Of a stretch of 64,000 bases of DNA, positions 28,434 through 36,840 are shown piece after piece. The notes below the pieces were generated by a model that saw only the letters and a list, made by a program, of their open reading frames with translations, was not told the origin of the DNA and searched no databases. Position 1 is the first letter of the stretch, and each line of letters starts with the position of its first letter. The DNA is from Deltaproteobacteria bacterium (lineage in GTDB: Bacteria > Myxococcota_A > UBA9042 > PHBI01). The stretch lies in NCBI GenBank assembly GCA_020632715.1, contig JACKFA010000002.1:734501-798500 (forward strand), written 5' to 3'. Position numbers and translations under genes: made by a program.

Positions 28434-31400
28434 ATGCACCACGACGAGCCCCGCCTCGCCTCGACCCGCCGCTCGCGCCTCATCGGCGCGGGGGTGCTCG
28501 CGCTCGCGTCCCTCGTGACGCTCGGCGCGGGCTGCGCGGAAGAGCGTCCGCCCATCAACCGCGTCCAGGCCGACGCGCTGCCGAAGGCCTTCTTCGTCGG
28601 CGAGGACCTCGTCGGCTCGGCCGACGACCCCGAGTTCTACGCGCAGGGCACGCTCATCGACGTCGGCTACGGCGCGTCGCAGGACGGGCTCTTCACGTCG
28701 ACCTACGCGCAGCCCCTCTCGCGCATCAAGTGGGTCATCACCGAGGACTACCTCATCGGGCGCATCACCTACGAGCGCATCGAGGACTCGGACGGGCACG
28801 GCGCCGCCGGCGCGCAGAGCAGCGACGGCGTCATCGCCGCGATGTACAAGATCCGGTCGCACTTCGACATCGTGAAGGCCTACAACGGCACGACCGGTGA
28901 GCAGCTCAACATCCTCGAGGAGAACACCTCCGATCGGCCGTGGTACGAGCGCACGTACTTCCGCGTCGACTGGTCGAAGAACCTCGCGGTCGACACGTAC
29001 GACTTCGACACGCTCTCGCTCATCGGCGTCTACGGCGGCGTCGACTACGAGCCGATGGAGTACTACGTCAACGACCCGGACGACCCCAACGCCCCGGTCT
29101 TCGACCTCGACAACGGCTACTTCGACGTCACGTTCAAGGCGTTCGCGAAGCCGCAGCAGATCGACCTCAGCATGTTCGACTGGGGCATCCCGAGCTTCCC
29201 GGCCTGCTTCCTCGAGAACGACTTCCTCGGCGGCTCCTACCCCTCGGGCAACTGCAACCCGTCGGAGCTCACCATCCGCCAGTCGTTCCGCAAGGTCCCG
29301 AACACCGACTACGAGCCGGTGCACTGGGACGGCTACCGCTTCCAGGCCTACGGCGCGTTCACGACCGACCGCCTCGGCTTCGCGCGCAACTACGGCATGA
29401 GCGACGACAAGTGGTACCGCTTCGTGTCGCGCTACAACATCTGGGAGCGCAGCCACTACTACAGCGACCCCGCCAACATGACGGGCGCCGTCGCCTGCTT
29501 CACGCCGGAGACCACGCCGTACGGCGCCGACCCGCACCGTGACCTCGACGGCGACGGCGTCGAGGACGAGTGCCAGGTCGTCGGCACGGGCTCGCACTGC
29601 GACACCTTCTCGCAGAAGTGCACTCTCCCCTACCGCGACCGCACGCCGAAGCCGGTCGTCTGGTACTTCGCGAACGGCGGCGACCAGCTCTACTACGAGC
29701 CGACCGAGTGGGCGACCCACGAGTGGGACGTCGCGATGCGCGCGGCCGTCCGCTCGACGCAATACGCCGAGTGCGTGAAGGCCGGCGACAGCGACTGCAG
29801 CTCGAAGTTCCCGATGTGGTTCGGGCAGCAGGACGAGAACAAGGACGCCATCGACCTCGCCCGCGAGGTGGACGACTGCCGCAACGGCCGCGCCTACCAG
29901 GACAAGAACCGCGACGAGGCCGCCTGCACCGCGCTCGCCGACTCCATCGGCGCCGCCCGCGGCTACTCGCCCGGCGTCATCTCGGTCGCGAAGATGCAGG
30001 AGATGGTCGTCCTCTGCCACAGCCCCGTCGAGGCGGGTGACTCGGCGGCCTGCGGCAGCCCCCGCCTCCCCGCGGGCGTGACCGCCGCGGAGTGCGGCGC
30101 GAGCGACGCGAGCGCGGACCTCGTCGCCACCTGCCGCGCGGCGCTCAACGTCCGCCGCGGCGACCTCCGCTACCACCAGATCAACGTCATCGAGGAGCCG
30201 CAGACGCAGTCGCCCTGGGGCATCATGACGAACTCGCACGACCCGCTCACGGGTGAGTGCGTCGCCGCGAGCGTGAACGTCTGGGCCTACGTCACCGACA
30301 TGGTGAGCCAGAAGACGGTCGACATGGCGCGCTACGCGGGCGGCGAGCTCGCCGACGCCGACGTCACCGAGGGCACCAACATCCGCGACTGGGCGACCGC
30401 GAGCCGCGCGGCGCAGGGCGGCCTCATGCCGCGCATGGAGAAGGACGAGGTCGACGAGCGCCTCGCCGCGTTCGTGGGCTCGACGCCCGAGGCGATGCGC
30501 GAGAACCAGCCGCTCCCGGACTCGCAGTTCACGAAGGAGGCCCGCGCGCTCAAGGAGCAGGTCCGCGGCGTCCGCGCGAAGCTCGGCGCCCCGCAGATCA
30601 ACGCCCCGCGCTACGCCGCCCGCCGCGAGCTCGCCAAGGGCACGCCGATCGAGGCCTCGCTCATCACGGGCATGGTGCAGTCGATGTACGGCGCGACCGG
30701 GCTCCCGCTCTCCGACGCGGTCATGAACCTCATCAGCCCGCTCCGCGGCGGGAACCCGAGCGTCCAGCGCGACCTCTACCAGATGAAGCAGCTCGCGCTC
30801 GCCGACCGCGGCGCCTGCGTCCTCAACGAGGCGCCGGCCCCGACGGCCATCCCGGTGCTCGCGAACGTCCTCGAGCGCAAGTTCGGCGCGTTCGACCCGA
30901 ACCAGCCGAAGCCCGACCAGCAGGTCCGCGCCGAGAACATGCGCAAGTACGTCGCGATGCGCATGCACTACGCCGTCATCGCGCACGAGATGGGGCACTC
31001 CTTCGGTGAGCGCCACAACTTCATCAGCTCGGCGGACGCGTGGGACTACCGCCCGCAGTACTGGCAGCTCCGCACGCGCAACGGCAAGGTCACGAAGGAC
31101 TGCACCGACCTCGTCAAGGACGGCAAGTCCTGCATCGGTCCCCGCTACTTCGATCCGATCACGGACGAGGAGGAGGACAACATGATCTGGACCTGGATGC
31201 AGTCCACGGTGATGGACTACCCGGGTGAGATCACGCAGGACATGATGGGCCTCGGCGTGTGGGACTTCGCCGCCCCGAAGGCGTTCTACGGCGACGTCGT
31301 CGCCGTCCATGCCGACGACAGCTACAAGTCCACGACGCCGCGCGGCGGCGGCATGCTCTACATCACCGACGACTTCGGCGGCATCCTCGGCCTCGAGTTC

Positions 31401-33266
31401 CAGACCGGCACGGGCGACTCCGCCACGCCGTTCCACTACTCGGCGCTGAACCGCGAGTTCGACCTCATCCACGACTGCTACGACGTGGATCCGATGTCGT
31501 ACAAGCCGGCCGACTGGGACGAGGCCACGCTCGGCGCGTGGGACCCGGTCTTCGACGGCCGCATCGTCGCGGTCGACGGTCAGTACTCGCGCTGCAAGAC
31601 GCAGCCCGTGGACTACGTCTTCTGGGATGACCTCCGCTTCCCGACCGCCGCCGAGGCGGGCCAGTTCTACCGCGGCGGCCCGGCCGTCGACGGCGCCGGC
31701 CGCACGCGTCTCCCCTACGGCTTCGCGACGGACAGCTGGGCGGACCTCGGCAACCTCTCGGTGTACCGCTCCGACAACGGCGCCGATCCCTACGAGCTCT
31801 TCGACTTCCTGACGACCCAGCAGGAGGTGAACCACATCTTCGACAACTACCGCCGCCGCCGTCAGGACTTCAGCGTGCGGAGCGCCGCCAACCGCGGGCT
31901 CGTGCGGTACGAGGAGAAGCTGCGCGACGCCGCGAAGGGCCTCGGCCTCTACGCGAACATCTACCGCTACGTCGCGCGCGACGAGGGCCTCGACTTCAAC
32001 ACGTTCTGGCCGGTCTACGCGCCGTACTGGTTCAAGGACCAGATCCTCGCGTCGGGCCTCGGCTTCGACCACTTCGCGCGGCTCGCGGCGCGCCCGGCCT
32101 CGGGTGACCACTACCTCCCGGCCGGCGACAGCGTGCTCCGCTCGTCGGAGGACACGTGGGGCACGGCGACGTCGACGCGCGTCACCGTCCCGAACGGCGC
32201 CACGGGCTACTTCGGCCAGATCACGGCCGGCGGTCGCCCGGTCGAGAACAAGCTCTCGGACTACAACGGCGAGTACGACAGCGAGTACACGATCAACGCC
32301 GGCTCCTACTACGACAAGCTCTGGACGGCGATGCTCTTCACGGAGTCCGTCGACAACTTCATCAGCTCGTCGCGGTCGGACTTCTACGACGCCCGTTACC
32401 GCTCGGTCTCGATGGCCGACCTCTTCCCGGACGGCTACCGCCGTTGGCTCGCGAACAACCTCACGGGCGACGACTCCATCAAGGGGCCGCGCCTCGCGGC
32501 GGACGCGAGCGGGCTCCCGGAGGTCGACGGGCAGAAGTGGCCGATGGGGCCGATCGGCTGGACGCAGTGGTGGACGAAGGACGTGCAGTCCTGCTTCCCG
32601 GACGCGGACAGCAACGTCTGCACCATCTACGGCACGGTCGACAGCGACCCGCTCAACGCGCAGGCGCCGGCGAACACGGCCATCCTCGACCCGCAGATCG
32701 GCTGGGAGCAGCAGAAGTTCTTCATCGCCTGGACGATGATCTACCTGCCCGAGAACCAGCAGCAGTGGTGGCTCGACATGATGCGTCTCTGGGAGCTCGG
32801 CGCCGACAACGACCCCGACATCCAGGCGCGCATCGAGTTCCACAACCCGACGGGCCGCACCTACGTGGCGCGCACGTTCGGCAAGGAGACGATCTACGGC
32901 AAGACCGTGCAGAAGGGCATCGCCGCCCGCGTGCTCGAGTACGCGAACGAGCTCCTCGCGCAGGCCTACGAGACGGATCCCGGTCCGGACGTCGACGGCG
33001 ACGGCGAGCCCGACTGGTACCTGCCGCGCCTCGGCGCGACCGGGCAGCCGATCGTGAAGTGGGACCCGACCGTCAAGCAGATCAACGCCAACGGCGGCGA
33101 GGTCTCGGGGCGCCCGGGGTGCAACCAGAACGACAACTCGCTCTGCACCTGCGACGCGAACCGCGCCTGCATCACGCTCGCGGACTACGTGTCGATCCCG
33201 GCGTACCTGCGCGAGTCGCTCGCGACGTTCGGCTACTACGGCTTCGATCGTAAGGGCATCTATTAG
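28434..33266 (+). CDS. metzincin-type zinc metalloprotease lipoprotein, 1610 residues
   Basis: ATG 28434 is preferred over ATG 28407 because GGAGG lies 8 nt upstream of it. Lipoprotein signal with a slightly atypical lipobox GAGC. The zinc site HEMGHSFGERHN (residues 851-862) is the extended HExxHxxGxxH of metzincins, and VMDY (Met 927) fits the Met-turn. The surroundings resemble the large DUF4953/DUF5117-type zinc metalloproteases (a WDYRPQYW segment and S-x-VMDY), though it is longer than I would expect for those. A Cys-rich segment (residues about 380-580) and a DGDG calcium-like motif near residue 1524 are present. Predicted to act at the outer surface or in the periplasm. Substrate unknown. 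Confidence 0.85.
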   Translation: MHHDEPRLASTRRSRLIGAGVLALASLVTLGAGCAEERPPINRVQADALPKAFFVGEDLVGSADDPEFYAQGTLIDVGYGASQDGLFTSTYAQPLSRIKWVITEDYLIGRITYERIEDSDGHGAAGAQSSDGVIAAMYKIRSHFDIVKAYNGTTGEQLNILEENTSDRPWYERTYFRVDWSKNLAVDTYDFDTLSLIGVYGGVDYEPMEYYVNDPDDPNAPVFDLDNGYFDVTFKAFAKPQQIDLSMFDWGIPSFPACFLENDFLGGSYPSGNCNPSELTIRQSFRKVPNTDYEPVHWDGYRFQAYGAFTTDRLGFARNYGMSDDKWYRFVSRYNIWERSHYYSDPANMTGAVACFTPETTPYGADPHRDLDGDGVEDECQVVGTGSHCDTFSQKCTLPYRDRTPKPVVWYFANGGDQLYYEPTEWATHEWDVAMRAAVRSTQYAECVKAGDSDCSSKFPMWFGQQDENKDAIDLAREVDDCRNGRAYQDKNRDEAACTALADSIGAARGYSPGVISVAKMQEMVVLCHSPVEAGDSAACGSPRLPAGVTAAECGASDASADLVATCRAALNVRRGDLRYHQINVIEEPQTQSPWGIMTNSHDPLTGECVAASVNVWAYVTDMVSQKTVDMARYAGGELADADVTEGTNIRDWATASRAAQGGLMPRMEKDEVDERLAAFVGSTPEAMRENQPLPDSQFTKEARALKEQVRGVRAKLGAPQINAPRYAARRELAKGTPIEASLITGMVQSMYGATGLPLSDAVMNLISPLRGGNPSVQRDLYQMKQLALADRGACVLNEAPAPTAIPVLANVLERKFGAFDPNQPKPDQQVRAENMRKYVAMRMHYAVIAHEMGHSFGERHNFISSADAWDYRPQYWQLRTRNGKVTKDCTDLVKDGKSCIGPRYFDPITDEEEDNMIWTWMQSTVMDYPGEITQDMMGLGVWDFAAPKAFYGDVVAVHADDSYKSTTPRGGGMLYITDDFGGILGLEFQTGTGDSATPFHYSALNREFDLIHDCYDVDPMSYKPADWDEATLGAWDPVFDGRIVAVDGQYSRCKTQPVDYVFWDDLRFPTAAEAGQFYRGGPAVDGAGRTRLPYGFATDSWADLGNLSVYRSDNGADPYELFDFLTTQQEVNHIFDNYRRRRQDFSVRSAANRGLVRYEEKLRDAAKGLGLYANIYRYVARDEGLDFNTFWPVYAPYWFKDQILASGLGFDHFARLAARPASGDHYLPAGDSVLRSSEDTWGTATSTRVTVPNGATGYFGQITAGGRPVENKLSDYNGEYDSEYTINAGSYYDKLWTAMLFTESVDNFISSSRSDFYDARYRSVSMADLFPDGYRRWLANNLTGDDSIKGPRLAADASGLPEVDGQKWPMGPIGWTQWWTKDVQSCFPDADSNVCTIYGTVDSDPLNAQAPANTAILDPQIGWEQQKFFIAWTMIYLPENQQQWWLDMMRLWELGADNDPDIQARIEFHNPTGRTYVARTFGKETIYGKTVQKGIAARVLEYANELLAQAYETDPGPDVDGDGEPDWYLPRLGATGQPIVKWDPTVKQINANGGEVSGRPGCNQNDNSLCTCDANRACITLADYVSIPAYLRESLATFGYYGFDRKGIY

Positions 33267-33291
33267 AGCGCTCGCTCCGGGGGCGCCTGAT

Positions 33292-33365
33292 TGCGACGCC
33301 CCCGCATCCCTCCGTCGTCGCCGCGCCGCGGCGACGACGGGGGAGCCCTCTGCGGGGGCGTCGCA
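33292..33365. repeat. nested inverted repeats downstream of the metzincin gene
   Basis: Outer arms TGCGACGCCCCCGCA (33292-33306) and TGCGGGGGCGTCGCA (33351-33365) are perfect 15-bp complements. Between them lies a perfect 12-bp inverted repeat GTCGTCGCCGCG / CGCGGCGACGAC (33314-33325, 33327-33338). The folded transcript would be a long double hairpin. Confidence 0.8.
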
Positions 33366-33465
33366 GGGCGCCCCCTGCGCTCGCTTCCCCCACCGCCTCC
33401 GGCGCCCTCGCTGGCGCGGGGGGATGGGTCGGCTTCGCCGACCGGGCCGACAGGTGATCTGATGT

Positions 33466-33507
33466 GAAGGCGCGGCGAGCTTCGGCTCCCCGCGCCTTCG
33501 TCTTTTT
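33466..33507 (+). terminator. intrinsic terminator with TTCG tetraloop
   Basis: GAAGGCGCGG (33466-33475) pairs with CCGCGCCTTC (33490-33499). The inner GAGC-TTCG-GCTC extends the stem past one mismatch, and GTCTTTTT follows. This is the clearest plus-strand terminator in the window; it would end the barrel/metzincin transcript. Confidence 0.88.
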
Positions 33508-33520
33508 CGCGGTCACGCGC

Positions 33521-33541
33521 TCATGACGCGCTGCGTCATGA
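33521..33541. promoter_or_regulatory. perfect palindrome over the decarboxylase -35 region
   Basis: TCATGACGC (33521-33529) and GCGTCATGA (33533-33541) are exact 9-bp complements around a 3-nt centre. The site covers where the -35 should be (the -10 TAGAAT is at 33553-33558) and no good TTG -35 is visible, so it may be a repressor operator or an activator site. Confidence 0.6.
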
Positions 33542-33552
33542 CTCGGCGCAGG

Positions 33553-33558
33553 TAGAAT
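33553..33558 (+). promoter_or_regulatory. -10 box of the decarboxylase gene (leaderless)
   Basis: TAGAAT ends 7 nt before ATG 33566, so transcription would begin at or next to the start codon. The in-frame ATG at 33557 lies inside this -10 and is therefore unlikely to be used. Confidence 0.5.
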
Positions 33559-33565
33559 GGACGCC

Positions 33566-35005
33566 ATGAGCGACCCCCTCGCCCCCGACCGGGCCCTCCT
33601 CGAGCGCTGGCTCGCCGTCGCCGGCGAGGCCGTCATCGCCCACGTCGAGCGCGCGGCCACCGCCCGCGCCGACGGCGTCGTCGGTCACGATGCCTGGTGG
33701 CGCGCCGCCGCGCTCAGCCGGCCGATCACCGAGGCGCCCGCGGCCTCGATCGAAGATGCGATGGCGACCCTCGAGGCCGCCTCTGAGCTCGCCCTGAACA
33801 CCATCGGCCCCGGCTACCTCGCCTACGTCCCCGGCGGTGGCCTCTTCGCCTCGGCCCTCGGGAGCTTCGTCGGCGCGGCCTACAACCGCTTCACCGGCAT
33901 GGCCGCCGCGGCCCCGGGCTTCGCGCGCCTCGAGGCGGACGTCCTCGCCTGGCTCGCCGCCGAGGTCGGCTACGACGACCGCGGCGCCGCCGGGCTCTTC
34001 ACGAGCGGCGGCTCCATGGCGAACTTCAGCGCCGTCGTCACCGCGCGGCACGATCGCCTCGGCGACGACGGCGACCTCCGCGCCGCGACCGTGTACGCCT
34101 CCCGCGAGGCCCACCGCTCGGTCGCCAAGGCCGCGCGCCTCGCCGGGATCCCGCCGCACAACGTCCGCGAGGTCGCCGTCGACGCCGCCTTCCGCATGCG
34201 GCCCGACGCGCTCTCGGCCGCCATCGACGCGGACCTCGCCGCCGGCCGCCGCCCGTTCCTCGTCGTCGCGAACGCGGGCTCCACGAACACGGGCGCCATC
34301 GACCCGATGGGCGCGCTCGCGGCCGTCTGCGCGACCCACGGCGCCTGGCTCCACGTCGACGGCGCCTACGGCGGCGCCTTCGTCCTCTGCGACGAGGGCC
34401 GCGCCAAGCTCGCCGGCCTCGACCGCGCCGACTCCATCACCCTCGACCCGCACAAGGGCCTCTTCCTCCCCTACGGCCTCGGCTGCCTCCTCGTCCGCGA
34501 CGGCGCGCGCCTCCGCGCCGCGCACTCCGAGGACGCCGCCTACCTGCAGGACCTCGCCGCGGCCGGCGAGGCCGTCCCGAGCCCCGCCGACCACGGCTCG
34601 GAGCTCTCGCGCGAGTACCGCGGCGTGAAGCTCTGGCTACCGCTCATGCTCCACGGCGCGGGCGCCTTCCGCGCGGCCCTCGCCGAGAAGCTCACCCTCG
34701 CGCGCCGCTTCCGCGACGGGCTCCGCGACCTCCCGCTCGAGGTCGCCGTCGAGCCGGAGCTAACGGTCGTCGCGTTCCGCTGCGCGCTGCGCGCTGGTGA
34801 GCCCCCGGGAGCGCGCAACCGCCGCACCCAGGCGCTGCTCGACGCCGTCAACGCAGCGGGCCACGCGCTCATGTCGTCGACCCTCCTCGACGCCGCCGAC
34901 GGCCCCGCGCTGACCATCCGCTGCTGCGTGCTGTCCTACCGCACCCACGCCGAGCACATCGACCAGGCGCTCGCCGACGTCCGCGCCGCCGTCGGCGCCG
35001 CCTGA
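33566..35005 (+). CDS. pyridoxal phosphate-dependent (group II) decarboxylase
   Basis: 479 residues; fold type I PLP enzyme of the aromatic-L-amino-acid/glutamate decarboxylase group, of usual family length. Visible landmarks: FTSGGSMANFSA (cofactor phosphate region), VVANAGSTNTGAIDP, HVDGAYGG (Asp contacting the pyridine nitrogen) and DPHKGLFLPYG with Lys 297 as the Schiff-base lysine. The usual DDC motif is (N/D)PHKW; here Gly follows the Lys. Expected reaction is decarboxylation of an amino acid to an amine; substrate cannot be told from sequence. Monocistronic, downstream of a palindrome, and apparently leaderless. Its 3-prime end overlaps antisense coding of the YfiM-like gene. Confidence 0.92.
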   Translation: MSDPLAPDRALLERWLAVAGEAVIAHVERAATARADGVVGHDAWWRAAALSRPITEAPAASIEDAMATLEAASELALNTIGPGYLAYVPGGGLFASALGSFVGAAYNRFTGMAAAAPGFARLEADVLAWLAAEVGYDDRGAAGLFTSGGSMANFSAVVTARHDRLGDDGDLRAATVYASREAHRSVAKAARLAGIPPHNVREVAVDAAFRMRPDALSAAIDADLAAGRRPFLVVANAGSTNTGAIDPMGALAAVCATHGAWLHVDGAYGGAFVLCDEGRAKLAGLDRADSITLDPHKGLFLPYGLGCLLVRDGARLRAAHSEDAAYLQDLAAAGEAVPSPADHGSELSREYRGVKLWLPLMLHGAGAFRAALAEKLTLARRFRDGLRDLPLEVAVEPELTVVAFRCALRAGEPPGARNRRTQALLDAVNAAGHALMSSTLLDAADGPALTIRCCVLSYRTHAEHIDQALADVRAAVGAA

Positions 35006-35356
35006 CCCCGGGGCGGCGTCGGGTGACCCGAGCGCGTCGAGCGCGAGCGCCGCCGCGACGCCGACCACCGCGCCGAGCACGTCCCAGCCGAGGTCGCCGA
35101 GGGACGGGTCGCCGCTCCCGAGGGCGTCCGCGAGCTCCTTGCCGGCCCCGACGGCGACGGCCCCGCCGAAGCCGAGCGCCGCGCGCCCCCAGCGGTCGCC
35201 GGTCGCGACGCGCGCGCCGACGAAGCCGCCCGCGCCGAGCGCGACGCTCACACCGAAGTGCATCCGCTTGTCGGGCGCCGGCTGCGCCCGCGCGGCGGCG
35301 CCGAGCCCGAGCACCGCGAGCGCGGCCACCCCGAGGCGCGTGGCCATCTGCGCCAC
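34760..35356 (-). CDS. small YfiM-like membrane protein with antisense C-terminal extension
   Basis: 198 residues if read to the first stop. The N-terminal signal ends near AAARA, followed by DKRMHFGVSVALGAGGF, a GKELADALGSGDPS loop and a second hydrophobic stretch, the pattern of short YfiM/DUF2279-like inner-membrane proteins, which normally end about residue 110-115. From there the frame runs on for 246 nt antisense to the decarboxylase 3-prime end with low-complexity content, so the last 80 residues are probably not ancestral. It starts 6 nt after the GNAT stop, so it is the second gene of that operon. Function unknown. Confidence 0.65.
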   Translation of the reverse strand: MAQMATRLGVAALAVLGLGAAARAQPAPDKRMHFGVSVALGAGGFVGARVATGDRWGRAALGFGGAVAVGAGKELADALGSGDPSLGDLGWDVLGAVVGVAAALALDALGSPDAAPGSGGADGGADVGERLVDVLGVGAVGQHAAADGQRGAVGGVEEGRRHERVARCVDGVEQRLGAAVARSRGLTSAQRAAERDDR

Positions 35357-35362
35357 GCCGGG

Positions 35363-36097
35363 CTACTCGCGCTCGTCGTCGACGAGGCGCGCGCTGCTCT
35401 CGCCGCCGAGGATGCCGTCCGTGAAGTCGGGCGGGACGGGCCACGACCAGGCGCGGCGGATCACCTGCACGATCCCCTCGGCGGCGAGCCCGAGGAGCCG
35501 ATAGAGCGGCCCCTCCGGGCGCTGCTCCGGGCGCTCGAGCGTCACGTCGGGGAGCGGGCAGACCACGGCCACGACGCCCTCCTGCGGGCGCGCCTCGGCG
35601 CCCGGGAAGATCGACTGCAGGAGCCCGAGCATGGCGTCGTTGTCGGCGAGGATGGTCACCTCGAACTCGCGCACGCCGCGCTCCTTGGCCGCCTCGACGA
35701 GCCGCTTGAACAGCGCGCGCCCGAGCCCCTTCCCCTGCGCCTCGTCGACCACCGCGACCGCGGCCTCCGCGCGCCCCGGGTGCGCGGCGTCGCGCACGAA
35801 GCGCGCCACGCCGAGCCCGGCCCCCTCGGCGTCCTCGGCGCCGAGGTAGCCGACGCCGAGCGCGAAGTGGTTCTCCTGGTCGATCTCCGTCAGGTAGGCG
35901 AGCTCGTGCGGCGACAGGTTGTCGCGGTGCGCGAAGAAGCGCAGGTAGCGCGACTCGGGGGACATGCGCCGGAGGCCCGTCAGGATCCGCTCCTTGTCCT
36001 CGGCGCGGACGAGCCGGAACCGCACGCGCGTGCCGTCGGACAGCGTCTTGTCCTCGTGGTAGGCGGCGTCGAAGCGCCTCTCCGTGCCGTTCGCCAT
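35363..36097 (-). CDS. GNAT-family N-acetyltransferase
   Basis: 244 residues. N-terminal RLVRAEDKERILTGLRRMSPESRYLRFF is typical of the acetyltransferase_1-like group, and the acetyl-CoA loop is seen as VVDEAQGKGLGRALFKRLVEAA (the Q-x-x-G-x-G/A type). The domain ends about residue 175, and a C-terminal tail of about 65 residues with a W-rich helix is unassigned. Acceptor substrate unknown. The promoter suggests a leaderless mRNA, and the YfiM-like gene follows after 6 nt. Confidence 0.88.
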   Translation of the reverse strand: MANGTERRFDAAYHEDKTLSDGTRVRFRLVRAEDKERILTGLRRMSPESRYLRFFAHRDNLSPHELAYLTEIDQENHFALGVGYLGAEDAEGAGLGVARFVRDAAHPGRAEAAVAVVDEAQGKGLGRALFKRLVEAAKERGVREFEVTILADNDAMLGLLQSIFPGAEARPQEGVVAVVCPLPDVTLERPEQRPEGPLYRLLGLAAEGIVQVIRRAWSWPVPPDFTDGILGGESSARLVDDERE

Positions 36098-36103
36098 GGT
36101 CCC

Positions 36104-36132
36104 AAGCTACCAGTCTTTGCCCGTTCTGCCAG
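36104..36132 (-). promoter_or_regulatory. promoter of the GNAT gene (leaderless)
   Basis: Minus-strand CTGGCA (36132-36127), 17 nt, TAGCTT (36109-36104). Only 6 nt separate the -10 from ATG at 36097. Confidence 0.55.
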
Positions 36133-36220
36133 CGCCCGGCGCGCGCGCGCTGTCGACGCCGCCGCTTCGGAGCATGGCGCCGGCATGTTTCCGCGCGGTA
36201 GCGCGCGCCCGCCGCCGGAT

Positions 36221-36249
36221 TTGCGCGCGCCGCGCCGTTTCCGTAGCCT
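36221..36249 (+). promoter_or_regulatory. promoter of the HNH gene
   Basis: TTGCGC at 36221-36226, 17 nt, TAGCCT at 36244-36249; leader of about 36 nt to GTG 36292. Confidence 0.55.
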
Positions 36250-36291
36250 CGTGCCGTCGGGGGCCGCGCGGCGCCCGGAGTGAGGACGGGC

Positions 36292-36807
36292 GTGGACACG
36301 CTGTTGCTCGGACAGGGCTACGAGCCGCTCGGGCGCGTCGGCTGGCAGCGCGCGATGACGCTCTGGTTCACGGGGCGCGCCGAGATCCTCGAGGAGTACG
36401 ACGACCGCGTCATCCGCACGGTCCGCGTCGCCTTCCCGATGCCGGCCGTCGTGCGCTTCTTCCGCTCGACGCGCGCTCGCCGCGCCGCCGTCCGCTTCTC
36501 GCGCGAGCAGGTCTACGCGCGCGACCACGGGCGCTGCCAGTACTGCAGCAGCGAGGTCACGCGGCGCGAGAGCACCTACGACCACATCGTCCCGCGCTCG
36601 CGCGGCGGCGCCACGCGCTGGGACAACATCGTCCTCGCCTGCCGCCCCTGCAACCAGCGGAAGGCCGACCGCACCCCGAGCGAGGCGCACATGGCGCTGC
36701 TGTCGCGCCCCGTCCAGCCGGCACCCCACGCCGACGGCTGGCGCATGGTCCTCGGCCTCGTCGGCGAGGCCCCGGCGCCGTGGCGGCCCTACCTCGGGCT
36801 CGAGTAG
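36292..36807 (+). CDS. HNH endonuclease family protein
   Basis: 171 residues. GTG 36292 is chosen over GTG 36280 because homologues of this type begin with LLLNQ-x-YQPL-like sequence right after the start (here DTLLLGQGYEPLGRVGWQRA), and GAGG lies 6 nt upstream. The HNH core is DHIVPRSRGG...WDNIVLACRPCNQRKADRT, with paired Cys CQYC and CRPC as a structural zinc site. Such stand-alone HNH proteins are widespread in myxobacteria and other phyla; their role is not established. The gene ends in a hairpin shared with the convergent DUF1501 gene. Confidence 0.9.
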   Translation: MDTLLLGQGYEPLGRVGWQRAMTLWFTGRAEILEEYDDRVIRTVRVAFPMPAVVRFFRSTRARRAAVRFSREQVYARDHGRCQYCSSEVTRRESTYDHIVPRSRGGATRWDNIVLACRPCNQRKADRTPSEAHMALLSRPVQPAPHADGWRMVLGLVGEAPAPWRPYLGLE

Positions 36808-36809
36808 GT

Positions 36810-36830
36810 GCGTCTTACGCGGTAAGACGC
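36810..36830. terminator. bidirectional hairpin between convergent genes
   Basis: GCGTCTTAC (36810-36818) and GTAAGACGC (36822-36830), perfect 9-bp stem with a 3-nt loop, in the 33-nt gap between two convergent stop codons. No strong T-run on either side. Confidence 0.65.
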
Positions 36831-36840
36831 GCGTCGCGCC

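Larger units (their letters stand above)
33267..33565. other. intergenic region rich in hairpins
   Basis: 299 nt between the metzincin and the decarboxylase. It holds a nested inverted-repeat structure (33292-33365), a short GGTCGGC-TTC-GCCGACC hairpin near 33426-33443, a canonical terminator (33466-33507), a palindrome (33521-33541) and the decarboxylase -10. Confidence 0.75.

Noticed and set aside
26985..32843. Long minus-strand frame opposite the barrel and metzincin genes
   Set aside because: Shadow frame of high-GC coding DNA; the plus strand has a zinc site and a lipoprotein signal.
33557..33565. Start of the decarboxylase at ATG 33557
   Set aside because: This ATG lies within the -10 hexamer TAGAAT, so it would not be in the transcript.
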